A stretch of DNA of 64,000 bases, taken from assembly GCA_947642555.1 (NCBI GenBank), contig CANRSX010000005.1:124001-188000 (forward strand), given 5' to 3'. Below the pieces are notes generated by a model. That model had not been told where the DNA came from. It worked only from the letters and a program-made list of their open reading frames with translations, and searched no databases. This document shows, piece after piece, positions 25,811 to 33,811 of this stretch (its first letter is position 1; each line of letters begins with the position of its first letter). A program made the position numbers and the translations under genes. The stretch comes from an uncultured Roseburia sp. Lineage in GTDB: Bacteria; Bacillota; Clostridia; Lachnospirales; Lachnospiraceae.

Positions 25811-26410
25811 TTAGTCACGCCAATCTGCATCTGATTCCCACTGGCATTCTGTAATCTGCATATCTGAGAAAGTTGCCTTGTATGAACCTTCTGTCGGGCT
25901 GCAGGCATATATTCCATATGTAATTTTTTCTGCCCCCTCCCACATATGGAAAATCCGCATTTGTCTGAAATTTATACCGTCCTCACTACATTCAATGCAG
26001 TAGTCGCTGTTCCTGCGTGAAAAGCGATACCACATACTTTTAATATTAGAAGATATGTCTGTTGTTGCCCAGTCAGAATATCCATGATTCGTGACAACAC
26101 TTCCCAACCGCTGTATCTTTTCATCTTCATATTCGATAGATGCCTTAAACCAGTTATCACTATTTAAATACATAACCACACCGCACTGGTCAAAGCGGCA
26201 GGCACTCTCAAATTCTGTTTTAACAATAAAGGAAAAATACTTATCAGTTGTTTCAATCTGAAACACTGGAGCATTATCATTTTGAAAGCCGTAATAAGTG
26301 CGCGCCCATAAGTCAGTTCCCCTTTCCGTAATAATCACAACTTTATCCTCGCTAATCTGTACCTGCTTCGGTTGACGTGTCCATTTTGGACTGCATTTCA
26401 AAAAATCCAT
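25811..26410 (-). CDS. DUF1349-domain protein
   Basis: 199 residues of the DUF1349 family, a concanavalin-like beta-sandwich (TKYFSFIVKTEF-type strands here as DKYFSFIVKTEFESACRFDQ, then GVVMYLNSDNWFKASIEYED, SVVTNHGYSDWAT and YCIECSEDGINFRQMRIFH). There is no signal peptide, so it is probably cytoplasmic. Start at 26410 (MDFLKCSPKW). The gene is A/T-rich compared with the core genes and stands 99 bases after the MFS gene in the same direction, so the two may be co-transcribed. Members are often found with sugar-use genes. Function unproven. Confidence 0.8.
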   Translation of the reverse strand: MDFLKCSPKWTRQPKQVQISEDKVVIITERGTDLWARTYYGFQNDNAPVFQIETTDKYFSFIVKTEFESACRFDQCGVVMYLNSDNWFKASIEYEDEKIQRLGSVVTNHGYSDWATTDISSNIKSMWYRFSRRNSDYCIECSEDGINFRQMRIFHMWEGAEKITYGIYACSPTEGSYKATFSDMQITECQWESDADWRD

Positions 26411-26509
26411 CTTTTTTCCTCTCTTTCTCTTTTTATTTTTGATAGGCAACTATTTGATGCCTATTTTTTCACTACATATCCTTCTTCTATAAATATTTTT
26501 TCCTGCATA

Positions 26510-27697
26510 TTATGAGAATTCTCCTTTTGTTTTTTTACAAAGAATGATTCCCATGAGTAGCAGCACTGGAAAAATAATACCTGCCAAAATTCCCATCTTT
26601 AGGTTATCCCCCAGTGTCCCTGATACCATTCCAACCAATGTAGGGCCTCCCGAACAGCCTATATCTCCACCTAAAGCCAATAACGCAAACATGGCTGTTC
26701 CACCTTTGGGCAAAGCTGCTGATGCCTTGCTGAAAGTTCCCGGCCACATGATTCCAACTGACAGCCCACAGACAGCACAGGCAATCAGGTTAAACAGCGG
26801 AATGGGAAAAAGAGAAATTCCCAAATAAGACAAAACACACAAAAAACTACTATAAACCATAAAGCGCTCCAAATGAATACGATCGCCATACTTACCATAA
26901 AATAATCTTGACATCCCCATTAAAACTGCAAACGCCATCGGTCCCGCTAAATCACCCGCTGCCTTGGAAATTCCAAGTCCTTTTTCTGCAAAAGCTGACG
27001 CCCATTGGCTTACTGCCTGCTCGCTTGCCCCTGCGCATACCATCATAATCAGCAAGATCCAAAATACTTTTATCCGAAACAAATCCTTTAATTCAAGCCC
27101 TGACTCTCCGTCCTCAATCAATGGTGCAATTGGAATCTTGGCAAATGCAAAAGCATTTCCAATTGGGATAACTGCCCAAATAGCAGCTAAAATTTTCCAA
27201 TTTTCTATACCAGCCACATAAAAAAATAATGTTGAAATGAGTACGACTCCGGCATGTCCCCAACAATAAAAAGAATGAAGCATACTCATTGCCTTCTCCT
27301 TATTGTCAGAAGGGCACGCCTCAACAACTGGACTGACTAGAACTTCCAAAAGTCCACCACCAATTGCATAAATCATTACAGCAATCAAAATTCCGATAAA
27401 GGGTACTGGTAAAATCTCCGGCAAGACCGTAAGAAGAATTAAACCTGCCGCTGATAGAACATGAGCTATAATCATTGATGCACGATACCCTATTTTATCT
27501 ATAAATCCGACTGAAAGAAGATCAACCAGCAGTTGTATCGTAAAATTAAAAGTCACCAGCAGCGTGATCTGAGAAAGCGGAATGTGATAGCTTTTCTGAA
27601 AAAACAAAAAAAGCAGCGGTGTGAAATTGTTGACGACAGCCTGTACGATATATCCCACAAAACAGGCTGTGATTGTTTTATCATATTGATGTTTCAT
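26510..27697 (-). CDS. Major facilitator superfamily transporter
   Basis: 395-residue inner-membrane carrier with about 12 hydrophobic segments. It begins DKTITACFVGYIVQAVVNNF and has the loop 2-3 region LSVGFIDKIGYRASMI (degenerate MFS motif A). It resembles FucP/YfkF-like Firmicutes carriers, but the substrate is not readable. It is A/T-rich like its neighbours at 25811-28707. It is divergent from the cupin-AraC regulator at 27811, which is the likely controller; the DUF1349 gene follows downstream. Confidence 0.85.
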   Translation of the reverse strand: MKHQYDKTITACFVGYIVQAVVNNFTPLLFLFFQKSYHIPLSQITLLVTFNFTIQLLVDLLSVGFIDKIGYRASMIIAHVLSAAGLILLTVLPEILPVPFIGILIAVMIYAIGGGLLEVLVSPVVEACPSDNKEKAMSMLHSFYCWGHAGVVLISTLFFYVAGIENWKILAAIWAVIPIGNAFAFAKIPIAPLIEDGESGLELKDLFRIKVFWILLIMMVCAGASEQAVSQWASAFAEKGLGISKAAGDLAGPMAFAVLMGMSRLFYGKYGDRIHLERFMVYSSFLCVLSYLGISLFPIPLFNLIACAVCGLSVGIMWPGTFSKASAALPKGGTAMFALLALGGDIGCSGGPTLVGMVSGTLGDNLKMGILAGIIFPVLLLMGIILCKKTKGEFS

Positions 27698-27748
27698 TTT
27701 GTTCCCTCCTGATAAATGAGATTATATCGCATAATTTGTTCCAAGTCA

Positions 27749-27778
27749 TTGCACAAAATCACATATTTATGGTATAAT
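27749..27778 (+). promoter_or_regulatory. Promoter of the cupin-AraC regulator
   Basis: TTGCAC (27749-27754), 18 bases, TATAAT (27773-27778), followed by GAGGTGG and the ATG at 27811. Confidence 0.65.
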
Positions 27779-27810
27779 ATAGCAAATTATATTTTATGAG
27801 GTGGTATTTT

Positions 27811-28707
27811 ATGGACATTTACAGGACTACAACAGATGAAACGTTGCGAGAAACTGTCCAGCATGGGAACAGCAATTATCCTTTTGCATACTATCCCGAA
27901 AATATCTGGCAATTTGACTTCCACCGCATTGACTGGCACTGGCATCATGAGGTGGAGTTTCTGTATGTTGCCGAAGGCACTGCACTCTGCCTTGTGGGAA
28001 CAGACAGAATAGAACTGCATAAAGGCTGCGGCATATTTGTCAACAGCGGTATACTGCATCGTTTTGAAGCACAATGCAGTACATTTGCCCCGAATATTGT
28101 GTTTTCACCAACCCTGTTAGCGCCTGAAAAAAGTCTGATTTACGAAAAATATATCCTCCCTGTTATAAGCTCGTCTGTTCCATATCAGATTTTTAGTCCA
28201 TACACACCATGGGAAGACAATGCGCTGCAGCTTTTGTCACAAATTTTTACCCTTCAGGAAACAGAGCCGGATAATGAATTGTGCACAATACAGCTTCTAT
28301 TTCAGCTTTGGGACATATTATTAAAAAATACAGACTTTGATTCCAGTTCTGGCAGTATTCATCGTTTCAATCACAAACAGGCAAGGTTACAGGCTATGAT
28401 GCAGTACATTCATGACCACTACATGGAAGAAATTACGCTTGAGATGATTGCAGCATCTGCATCGATCAGCAAAAGCGGGGCTTTAAGCATTTTTCAGTCG
28501 GGTATCCATATTTCTCCGGTATCGTACCTCATCCAATACAGACTGGCGCAGGCTGCCGAACAGCTCTATGCCACTCAGAAATCTGTTTCTTCCATTGCAG
28601 AAGAAACAGGCTTTTCAGGTTCCGGCTATTTTTGCCGGAAGTTCAGACAGCATTATCATATGAGTCCAAATGAATACAGGCAGAAGAAAACGGTATCAGG
28701 GAGGTGA
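27811..28707 (+). CDS. AraC-family regulator with N-terminal cupin domain
   Basis: 298 residues. The cupin sensor (about 25-100) shows DWHWHHEVEFLYVAEG and FVNSGILHRFEA, the sugar-binding pattern of AraC/RhaS-type regulators. The C-terminal double helix-turn-helix (about 190-292) has YMEEITLEMIAASASISKS and GFSGSGYFCRKFRQHYHMSP. I start at 27811 (MDIYRTTTD) after GAGGTGG; an ATG 15 bases earlier has no site. It is divergent from the MFS transporter, which it likely controls together with DUF1349. The A/T-rich coding suggests that the three genes arrived together. Confidence 0.88.
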   Translation: MDIYRTTTDETLRETVQHGNSNYPFAYYPENIWQFDFHRIDWHWHHEVEFLYVAEGTALCLVGTDRIELHKGCGIFVNSGILHRFEAQCSTFAPNIVFSPTLLAPEKSLIYEKYILPVISSSVPYQIFSPYTPWEDNALQLLSQIFTLQETEPDNELCTIQLLFQLWDILLKNTDFDSSSGSIHRFNHKQARLQAMMQYIHDHYMEEITLEMIAASASISKSGALSIFQSGIHISPVSYLIQYRLAQAAEQLYATQKSVSSIAEETGFSGSGYFCRKFRQHYHMSPNEYRQKKTVSGR

Positions 28708-28955
28708 TTCCAATAAAACAACAGACGGATCTTTTGGCGCTTCCTCCGGGTCACGCAAAATTCCTTTGCGATGCATGGCTGAACTTTTATCAAAAAATGC
28801 TTGCGCAAAAATGTATTATGTAGTACAATCTGTTATATCTTTCATTTATCTTATGTAGTTTCATTCACAACCGACTCTGTCCGATATGGCAGTGCCAATT
28901 CATCCGGTATTCCCGGATTCTTTACCCCGATTCCTGTTTTTCTTATCCGGAATGG

Positions 28956-28984
28956 TTGAAGAAACAGACAAAATCACGTATAAT
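28956..28984 (+). promoter_or_regulatory. Promoter of Rpn copy 2
   Basis: TTGAAG (28956-28961), 17 bases, TATAAT (28979-28984). GGAGGA begins at 28985 and the ATG is at 28997, so transcription from this promoter would start at or inside the ribosome site. The block is conserved with the promoter of copy 1. The rest of 28708-28955 shows nothing recognisable. Confidence 0.65.
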
Positions 28985-28996
28985 GGAGGAAAATCT

Positions 28997-29911
28997 ATGG
29001 CAAAACAGACAACAAAACACAAAGAGTACACAAAAAAGCTACACTGGAGGCATCTGCGCGTCAACCGCAAATACAAGGACCGCCTGTTCCGATTCCTGTT
29101 TCAGGACAAAAAGGATTTGCTGGAACTGTACAATGCAGTAAACGAAAGCGATTATTCTGACCCGGAGGCTCTTGAGATTGTCACATTAGACGATGTGATC
29201 TTCATGAAGATGAAGAATGATCTCTCGTTTATGATCTCGAACCAGTTAAACCTCTACGAGCATCAGAGCACCTACTCTCCGAACATGCCCCTGCGCGGAC
29301 TGCTCTACTTCTCACGGCAGTATGAAGGGCTGACGGCAATGCAGAAGGACGATCTCTACGGCCCCGCCCTACTGAAGCTTCCCACGCCGGAGTACGTCAT
29401 CTTTTACAACGGAAAAAAAGACCAGGCGGACCGTACCACACTGTATCTCTCGGATGCTTTTGAGTCCGGACGCGGCTCCGGCTGCCTGGAATGCCGGGCA
29501 CTGATGTTAAACATCAACCGCGGCCACAACCGTGATCTAATGGCAAAATGCCGGCGGCTGTGGGAATATTCCGAGTTTGTCGCCGAAGTCAATGGAAATC
29601 TGGATGGCGGGATGTCCTTAAGATCATCCGTCACCAAGGCCATGGATACCTGTATCAGTCAGGATATTTTAGCGGATATTCTGCGCAAAAATCAGTCGGA
29701 GGTATTTGATATGTTACTGACAGAATATGACGAGAAAAAACACATGGAAGTGCTTTACCGGGAGGGAAAACGCGCCGGCAGACAGGATCTGCTGGAACTA
29801 CTTGTCAGCAAAAAGCTGCAGCGCGGAAAGGATGCCGCCTCCATCGCAGACGAGCTGGAGACGGAGATCGGCATCATTGAAGAGATCATGCAAAAGATCC
29901 GGAATTCTTAA
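28997..29911 (+). CDS. Rpn-family PD-(D/E)XK nuclease, copy 2
   Basis: 304 residues, closely similar along the whole length to the minus-strand Rpn protein at 21412-22329. It has the same NRKYKDRLFRFLFQDKKDLLELYNAV block, NDLSFMI and YEHQST catalytic motifs, and an LQRGKDAASIADELETE tail. Differences are mainly at the N-terminus (TTKHKEYTKKLHWRHL) and near YREGKRAGRQDLLE. Start at 28997 after GGAGGA. With copy 1 it brackets about 6.7 kb as an inverted pair. Recombination-promoting DNA endonuclease activity is known for the family, not shown here. Confidence 0.85.
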   Translation: MAKQTTKHKEYTKKLHWRHLRVNRKYKDRLFRFLFQDKKDLLELYNAVNESDYSDPEALEIVTLDDVIFMKMKNDLSFMISNQLNLYEHQSTYSPNMPLRGLLYFSRQYEGLTAMQKDDLYGPALLKLPTPEYVIFYNGKKDQADRTTLYLSDAFESGRGSGCLECRALMLNINRGHNRDLMAKCRRLWEYSEFVAEVNGNLDGGMSLRSSVTKAMDTCISQDILADILRKNQSEVFDMLLTEYDEKKHMEVLYREGKRAGRQDLLELLVSKKLQRGKDAASIADELETEIGIIEEIMQKIRNS

Positions 29912-29987
29912 TCATCCGAAATCTTTCCATCAATCCCATCTCAGGAGAAAGCAGGATATTTGCAAATATTGTGACAGAAAGGAATAA

Positions 29988-30182
29988 CAGCCTTTGACGG
30001 TATTGCATCAGCTTTATCGTATTACTCTGCCTGACAAACCGACGATTATCTAGGTTTTCCACTCCCTCATGCCTGGGATTCATATGATGTTCGGCTTTAT
30101 GCTGACAGACAGCAAAAACCAGCTCCTGTTTTGCAAACACTGTGCCAAAGCCTTTGTCGCAGGCAGACCGGCGCTGTACTGA
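29988..30182 (+). pseudogene. Degraded gene fragment with internal stop
   Basis: A 65-codon open stretch broken by TAG at 30051: QPLTVLHQLYRITLPDKPTI, stop, then VFHSLMPGIHMMFGFMLTDS and FCKHCAKAFVAGRP. The FCKHCAKAF segment resembles the zinc-ribbon end of Firmicutes DUF6076-like proteins, but the identity is uncertain. There is no start codon or ribosome site. It lies between Rpn copy 2 and the RhuM remnant, in a region of several broken genes. Confidence 0.4.
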
Positions 30183-30209
30183 TAAGGAATGGTTGGAGGG
30201 TAATACATA

Positions 30210-30861
30210 ATGGCTGAGAACAAAAACATAAAATTACAAATTCGTAACAGCACTGTGGATTTTCTTGTGTTTACAAAGGATGCCCATGAAAATGGCGTTG
30301 AAGTCCGTGTGCAGGATCATGATGTATGGTTGACCCAAAAAGCGATTGGACAGCTTTTCGATGTAGACAGAAGCGTTGTCACAAAACATTTGAAAAATAT
30401 CTATGAAAGCGGCGAATTATCTGAGGATTCAACTTGTGCAAATTTTGCACAAGTTGCAGATTTCTCCTGATAGCCAAATCACGAAAGATTTCTTTGCAAC
30501 TGTACAGAATAAGATGCACTATGCCGTTCACGGAAATACTGCAGCGGAGGTCATTGCAAAAAATTACTTATCTAAGTGTGAAATACAGGAGCTTAACGAG
30601 ATTGTCACGATGTATCTGGATTACGCTACAAGACAGGCACGGCGGCATATTCCCATGACGATGGCAGATTGGGCTTCCAAACTGGATGCGTTCCTGCAAT
30701 TCAACGATTCGGAAGTCTTGCAAAACAAGGGTAAAGTCACAGCCGCAATTGCAAAAGCCTTTGCCGAAAGCGAATTTGAGCAATATCGGGTCATTCAGGA
30801 CCGGTTATATCAAAGCGATTTTGACCGGCTTATAGCCAGCACAGAAGAAAAAAACGACTAA
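30210..30861 (+). pseudogene. RhuM-family protein remnant with internal deletions
   Basis: The 5' part encodes FLVFTKDAHENGVEVRVQDH and VWLTQKAIGQLFDVDRSVVT, the N-terminal DNA-binding part of RhuM/Fic-associated virulence proteins, and stops at 30470. The second frame (to 30861) resumes with DSQITKDFFATVQNKMHYAV, EIQELNEIVTMYLDYATRQA and WASKLDAFLQFNDSEVL, the RhuM C-terminal half. Against the usual family order, the middle (YNLDAIIAVGYRV.. to the second helix block) is missing and the frame shifts there. A second short gap joins TAAEVI directly to AKNYLS. RhuM proteins of about 330 residues are common on mobile elements. Probably non-functional. Confidence 0.75.
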
Positions 30862-30870
30862 CGACAAAAA

Positions 30871-30910
30871 AATCCCGTTATCGGCCATGTCACAGCCGGT
30901 AACGGGATTT
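30871..30910 (-). terminator. Rho-independent terminator of the sugar operon
   Basis: Arms AATCCCGTTA.CGGC and GCCGG.TAACGGGATT pair over about 15 bp. On the minus strand the hairpin is followed by seven T residues, so it ends the leftward operon. It may also stop the RhuM remnant from the other side. Confidence 0.85.
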
Positions 30911-30990
30911 CACTTAATCTGCTTTACCATACAGTAACAATGATTTTCATATGATCGATGCAGTAATCGCCGGTTTCCGTCAGTATAAGA

Positions 30991-31974
30991 TCAGGCATCC
31001 CTAGGCTGGCGCTCCACGCATTCCACGTTCACTGTGTACGTTTTGCGCTCTCCCGGCGCAAGGAATTTTAACATCCCCATCCGGCGCATCACGTCGCGCC
31101 CATCCGGGTAGCAGTTGCCGCACTCGAGCCCTAAGACATAGTCCCGCACGCCCATCATCTTCCACTCGACAAATCCGCCCAGCTCTTTAGCGTCAAATGT
31201 AATTTCTATTCCCATCCCGAGCTTCGGCTGGAAGATGGCAGCGCGCCCCGTCTGATCCGCAAACCGGTGATAATAGCACCGTTCCTGATAGCCGGGCGTC
31301 GGTTTCTGCATGTGCATCCAGTTGCCAAGGTCCTCCGCCGCATGCGCGTCGCGCGGCGTCACCTCCGCCGACGGAATTGTGATCACACTGTCCTCGTCGA
31401 GCAGCGGATATCCCATATTCATGTGATAGAGGATCTCAAAGGGCTCCGTCTGATCCCCACGGTTCTCAATCGTATCACAGATCTCAACGCTGTTTTTCTC
31501 CAGGGAGATACGGATCGTCCGGTCAAGCAAAAGCTTTGGCCCGAAGATCACCTCATCCTTCGTGACCGCGCGCACGATAAGCGCTCCGTCCTCCTCATAA
31601 AAATATGCGTGTTCACAGGGCGTATTTGCGATGGATCCGTGCAGCGGCAGCTGCTTTCCCGCATCCTCACAGGGCGATCCCACCGCCTGGAGCCCGCAGG
31701 TCGTAAGGAATCCCGCCGTAAACGAATTCAGCCAGTTTGTCCCGACATTGTCATAGTACGCCGGCGCGACGTAGCCGCACGGCGACAGATAGCTCAGATT
31801 CATCCCTTTCAAGCGCAGCCTCGTGATATCCCCGCAGCGATCCGGCGAGACCGTAAGCTCCAGTCCCTTTCCGTTGCGGATCTCATACAGGCGCATTCCG
31901 TCGCCCTTTCCGCCAATCAGCCGGTGCTCCTCGATCCCATACAGCTGGCTGTCATGTCCGATATATGGATTCAT
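30991..31974 (-). CDS. DUF4432 aldose 1-epimerase-like protein
   Basis: 327-residue cytoplasmic beta-sandwich protein of the DUF4432 branch of the galactose mutarotase superfamily. Seen: LTVSPDRCGDITRLRLKGMNLSYLSP, the active-site-like LHGSIAN histidine, FEILYHMNMGYPLL and VRDYVLGLECGNC. It is last in the leftward operon after the FGGY kinase and before a strong terminator. It probably interconverts anomers of the sugar or sugar acid that the isomerase and kinase process. The exact sugar is unknown. Confidence 0.85.
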   Translation of the reverse strand: MNPYIGHDSQLYGIEEHRLIGGKGDGMRLYEIRNGKGLELTVSPDRCGDITRLRLKGMNLSYLSPCGYVAPAYYDNVGTNWLNSFTAGFLTTCGLQAVGSPCEDAGKQLPLHGSIANTPCEHAYFYEEDGALIVRAVTKDEVIFGPKLLLDRTIRISLEKNSVEICDTIENRGDQTEPFEILYHMNMGYPLLDEDSVITIPSAEVTPRDAHAAEDLGNWMHMQKPTPGYQERCYYHRFADQTGRAAIFQPKLGMGIEITFDAKELGGFVEWKMMGVRDYVLGLECGNCYPDGRDVMRRMGMLKFLAPGERKTYTVNVECVERQPRDA

Positions 31975-32053
31975 TCATATCCTCCTCTCTGATTTCCGCT
32001 TTCGTTCCTGCCACTCTTTTTTCTCTCTGACCGGCAGTATCCTCCTGCGGCTT

Positions 32054-33730
32054 TTATGCCCCGCAGAGCGGCCGCACCGCATCGTACAGCCTGGCATATC
32101 TCTGATATACCTCCATGTATGCCTCATGGATCTTCTGCCTCGGCTCATAGGTCTCTCTCTTTTCCACCATACGGCCGGCCGCATCGAAAAGATCCGCAAA
32201 AACGCCGACCGCAATCCCGGTGAGCATCGCGCTTCCGGCCGTCCCGGCGTCAACTGTAGAAAGAGCTGTAATCGGAATTCCCAGCACATCCGCCTTCATC
32301 TGCATCCAGACCTTCGAGCGTGCTCCGCCGCCGGTTGCGTGCAGGCGCGTAAACCGGACCCCCGACCCCTTCAGCTTCTCATAATTCAGGTACATCTCGT
32401 ATGCCACACCCTCCATACAGCCGCGGTAGAGATCCGCAGCCGTCGTCTGGACGGTAAGTCCGATTACCGCCCCTTCTGACCCGGTATCCATATACGGCGT
32501 CGCCGCTCCCGCAAAATGCGGAAGCACCAGAAGCCCGGAAGGGCCCGCCGCAATCTCTGGCGAATCCCCCGCTTCCTCACGCTCCCTCTCATACTGCTGT
32601 TCCAAATACGCGTTCACGGAGATCCCGGCCGTTTTGGCCGTCTCCTTTTCTTTCTTCGCGACCGTATCCACGCACCATTGCAGCAGCGCGCCGCCCGTAT
32701 AGGAAAACGCATACGCCACATAAGTTCCGGGAACGACATAGGGTACCACGGAAAAATATCCCTCATACATCGCATCCATATCCGGCAGGCTCTCATAGAC
32801 CGGCGTCAGACACTGCACGGTTCCCGCTCCGTCCACCGCAGCGGAGGCATCAAAAGCCCCGGCTCCGACGGCCGCGGCCACCTGGTCATGCCCCACAGAT
32901 ACTATGATTGTCTTCTCGCTTAGTCCGGTCCTCTCCGCGGCCAAAGCCGTCACCGGGCCCGCGGCTGTCCCGGGCCGTACCGGCTCCGAAAAAAACCCCG
33001 GATCGATCCCGGCGGCACGAAGAACCTCCTGACTCCAGCTCAGGGAACGGATATCAAACGCCATTGTCCGCGACGCGAGCGAGTCGTCGATCTGCGCCTT
33101 CCCGGTCAGATGCCAGACGACGAAATCCTCCATCAGAAAGACATGCTCTGCCCTTGCGAAAAGCCCCGGCTCATGCGCCTTCACCCACATAAGCTTCGGA
33201 AGGCTGTACATCTCGTGCGGCCGCAGCCCGGTCACCGCGGCAATCCGGCGCGCCCCGTCCTCCATGCTCCCGGCTGCCGTTCTCCCGACCGCCATTCTCA
33301 CGCCTGCCTGTTCTTCGGCCTCCATTCTCACGGCCGCCTCCGCCCCGTCCTCCATGCTCCCGGCTGCCGTTCTCCCGACCGCCTCCGTCTCCCCCTCCGC
33401 GAATGCCTGTGCCAGCTCCCGGCACTCCTCCGCTCCCCTGGGGTCCGTGTAGAGCATCGCCGGGCGAAGCGGATTTCCCGCCTCGTCCGTCAGCACAAAC
33501 GTCTCCCCGAAGCTTGTCACGCCGATCCCCGCAAGATCCTGCGCGCCTGCCGCGGCCTCCCGGATCACCTCATACACTGCCTCCATCAGCACGGAGACGT
33601 CAATCTCATGCGCTCCGACGGCCCGCCGCACCGGATAGTCCCGGTACGCGCGCCGCAGATAGGTTCCATCCTCGTCAAAGACCGTACATTTACAGCCGGT
33701 CGTCCCGATATCCAGCCCCGCTATCTTCAT
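32054..33730 (-). CDS. FGGY-family carbohydrate kinase with repeat insertion
   Basis: 558-residue ATP-dependent sugar kinase of the xylulokinase/rhamnulokinase class, a little longer than the usual 490-510. N-terminal phosphate site GLDIGTTGCKCTVFD; DPRG near 97-99; DDSLASRTMAFD; the VSVGHDQVAAAVGAGAFD and ATGGGARSKVWMQMKADV segments are in place. Residues about 112-160 contain an unusual insertion in which VGRTAAGSMEDGA occurs twice, 30 residues apart, encoded by a 90-bp duplication. GGAGGGGATG precedes the ATG. It follows the isomerase, so it most likely phosphorylates the ketose the isomerase makes. Confidence 0.85.
   Translation of the reverse strand: MKIAGLDIGTTGCKCTVFDEDGTYLRRAYRDYPVRRAVGAHEIDVSVLMEAVYEVIREAAAGAQDLAGIGVTSFGETFVLTDEAGNPLRPAMLYTDPRGAEECRELAQAFAEGETEAVGRTAAGSMEDGAEAAVRMEAEEQAGVRMAVGRTAAGSMEDGARRIAAVTGLRPHEMYSLPKLMWVKAHEPGLFARAEHVFLMEDFVVWHLTGKAQIDDSLASRTMAFDIRSLSWSQEVLRAAGIDPGFFSEPVRPGTAAGPVTALAAERTGLSEKTIIVSVGHDQVAAAVGAGAFDASAAVDGAGTVQCLTPVYESLPDMDAMYEGYFSVVPYVVPGTYVAYAFSYTGGALLQWCVDTVAKKEKETAKTAGISVNAYLEQQYEREREEAGDSPEIAAGPSGLLVLPHFAGAATPYMDTGSEGAVIGLTVQTTAADLYRGCMEGVAYEMYLNYEKLKGSGVRFTRLHATGGGARSKVWMQMKADVLGIPITALSTVDAGTAGSAMLTGIAVGVFADLFDAAGRMVEKRETYEPRQKIHEAYMEVYQRYARLYDAVRPLCGA
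33251..33383 (-). repeat. In-frame duplication inside the FGGY kinase gene
   Basis: Positions 33251-33293 recur at 33341-33383 as identical stretches, 90 bp apart. The DNA between (33294-33340) contains further shorter echoes (CCATTCTCACG twice). Confidence 0.88.
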
Positions 33731-33751
33731 TCCGCCATCCCCTCCTTTCCC

Positions 33752-33790
33752 GCCGGCTGCGCTCTCCCGCTTTCATCCCACGCAGCCGGC
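33752..33790 (-). other. Intergenic hairpin between isomerase and kinase genes
   Basis: Perfect 10-bp arms GCCGGCTGCG (33752-33761) and CGCAGCCGGC (33781-33790) with a 19-base loop, in the 81-base gap. There is no T tract on the operon strand, so it more likely sets relative expression or protects mRNA ends than terminates. Confidence 0.5.
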
Positions 33791-33811
33791 TGTTGTTTTT
33801 CCGCGGCGCCG

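Noticed and set aside
28708-28955. Possible small gene between the cupin-AraC gene and Rpn copy 2
   Set aside because: Short open frames have no ribosome site or recognisable similarity.
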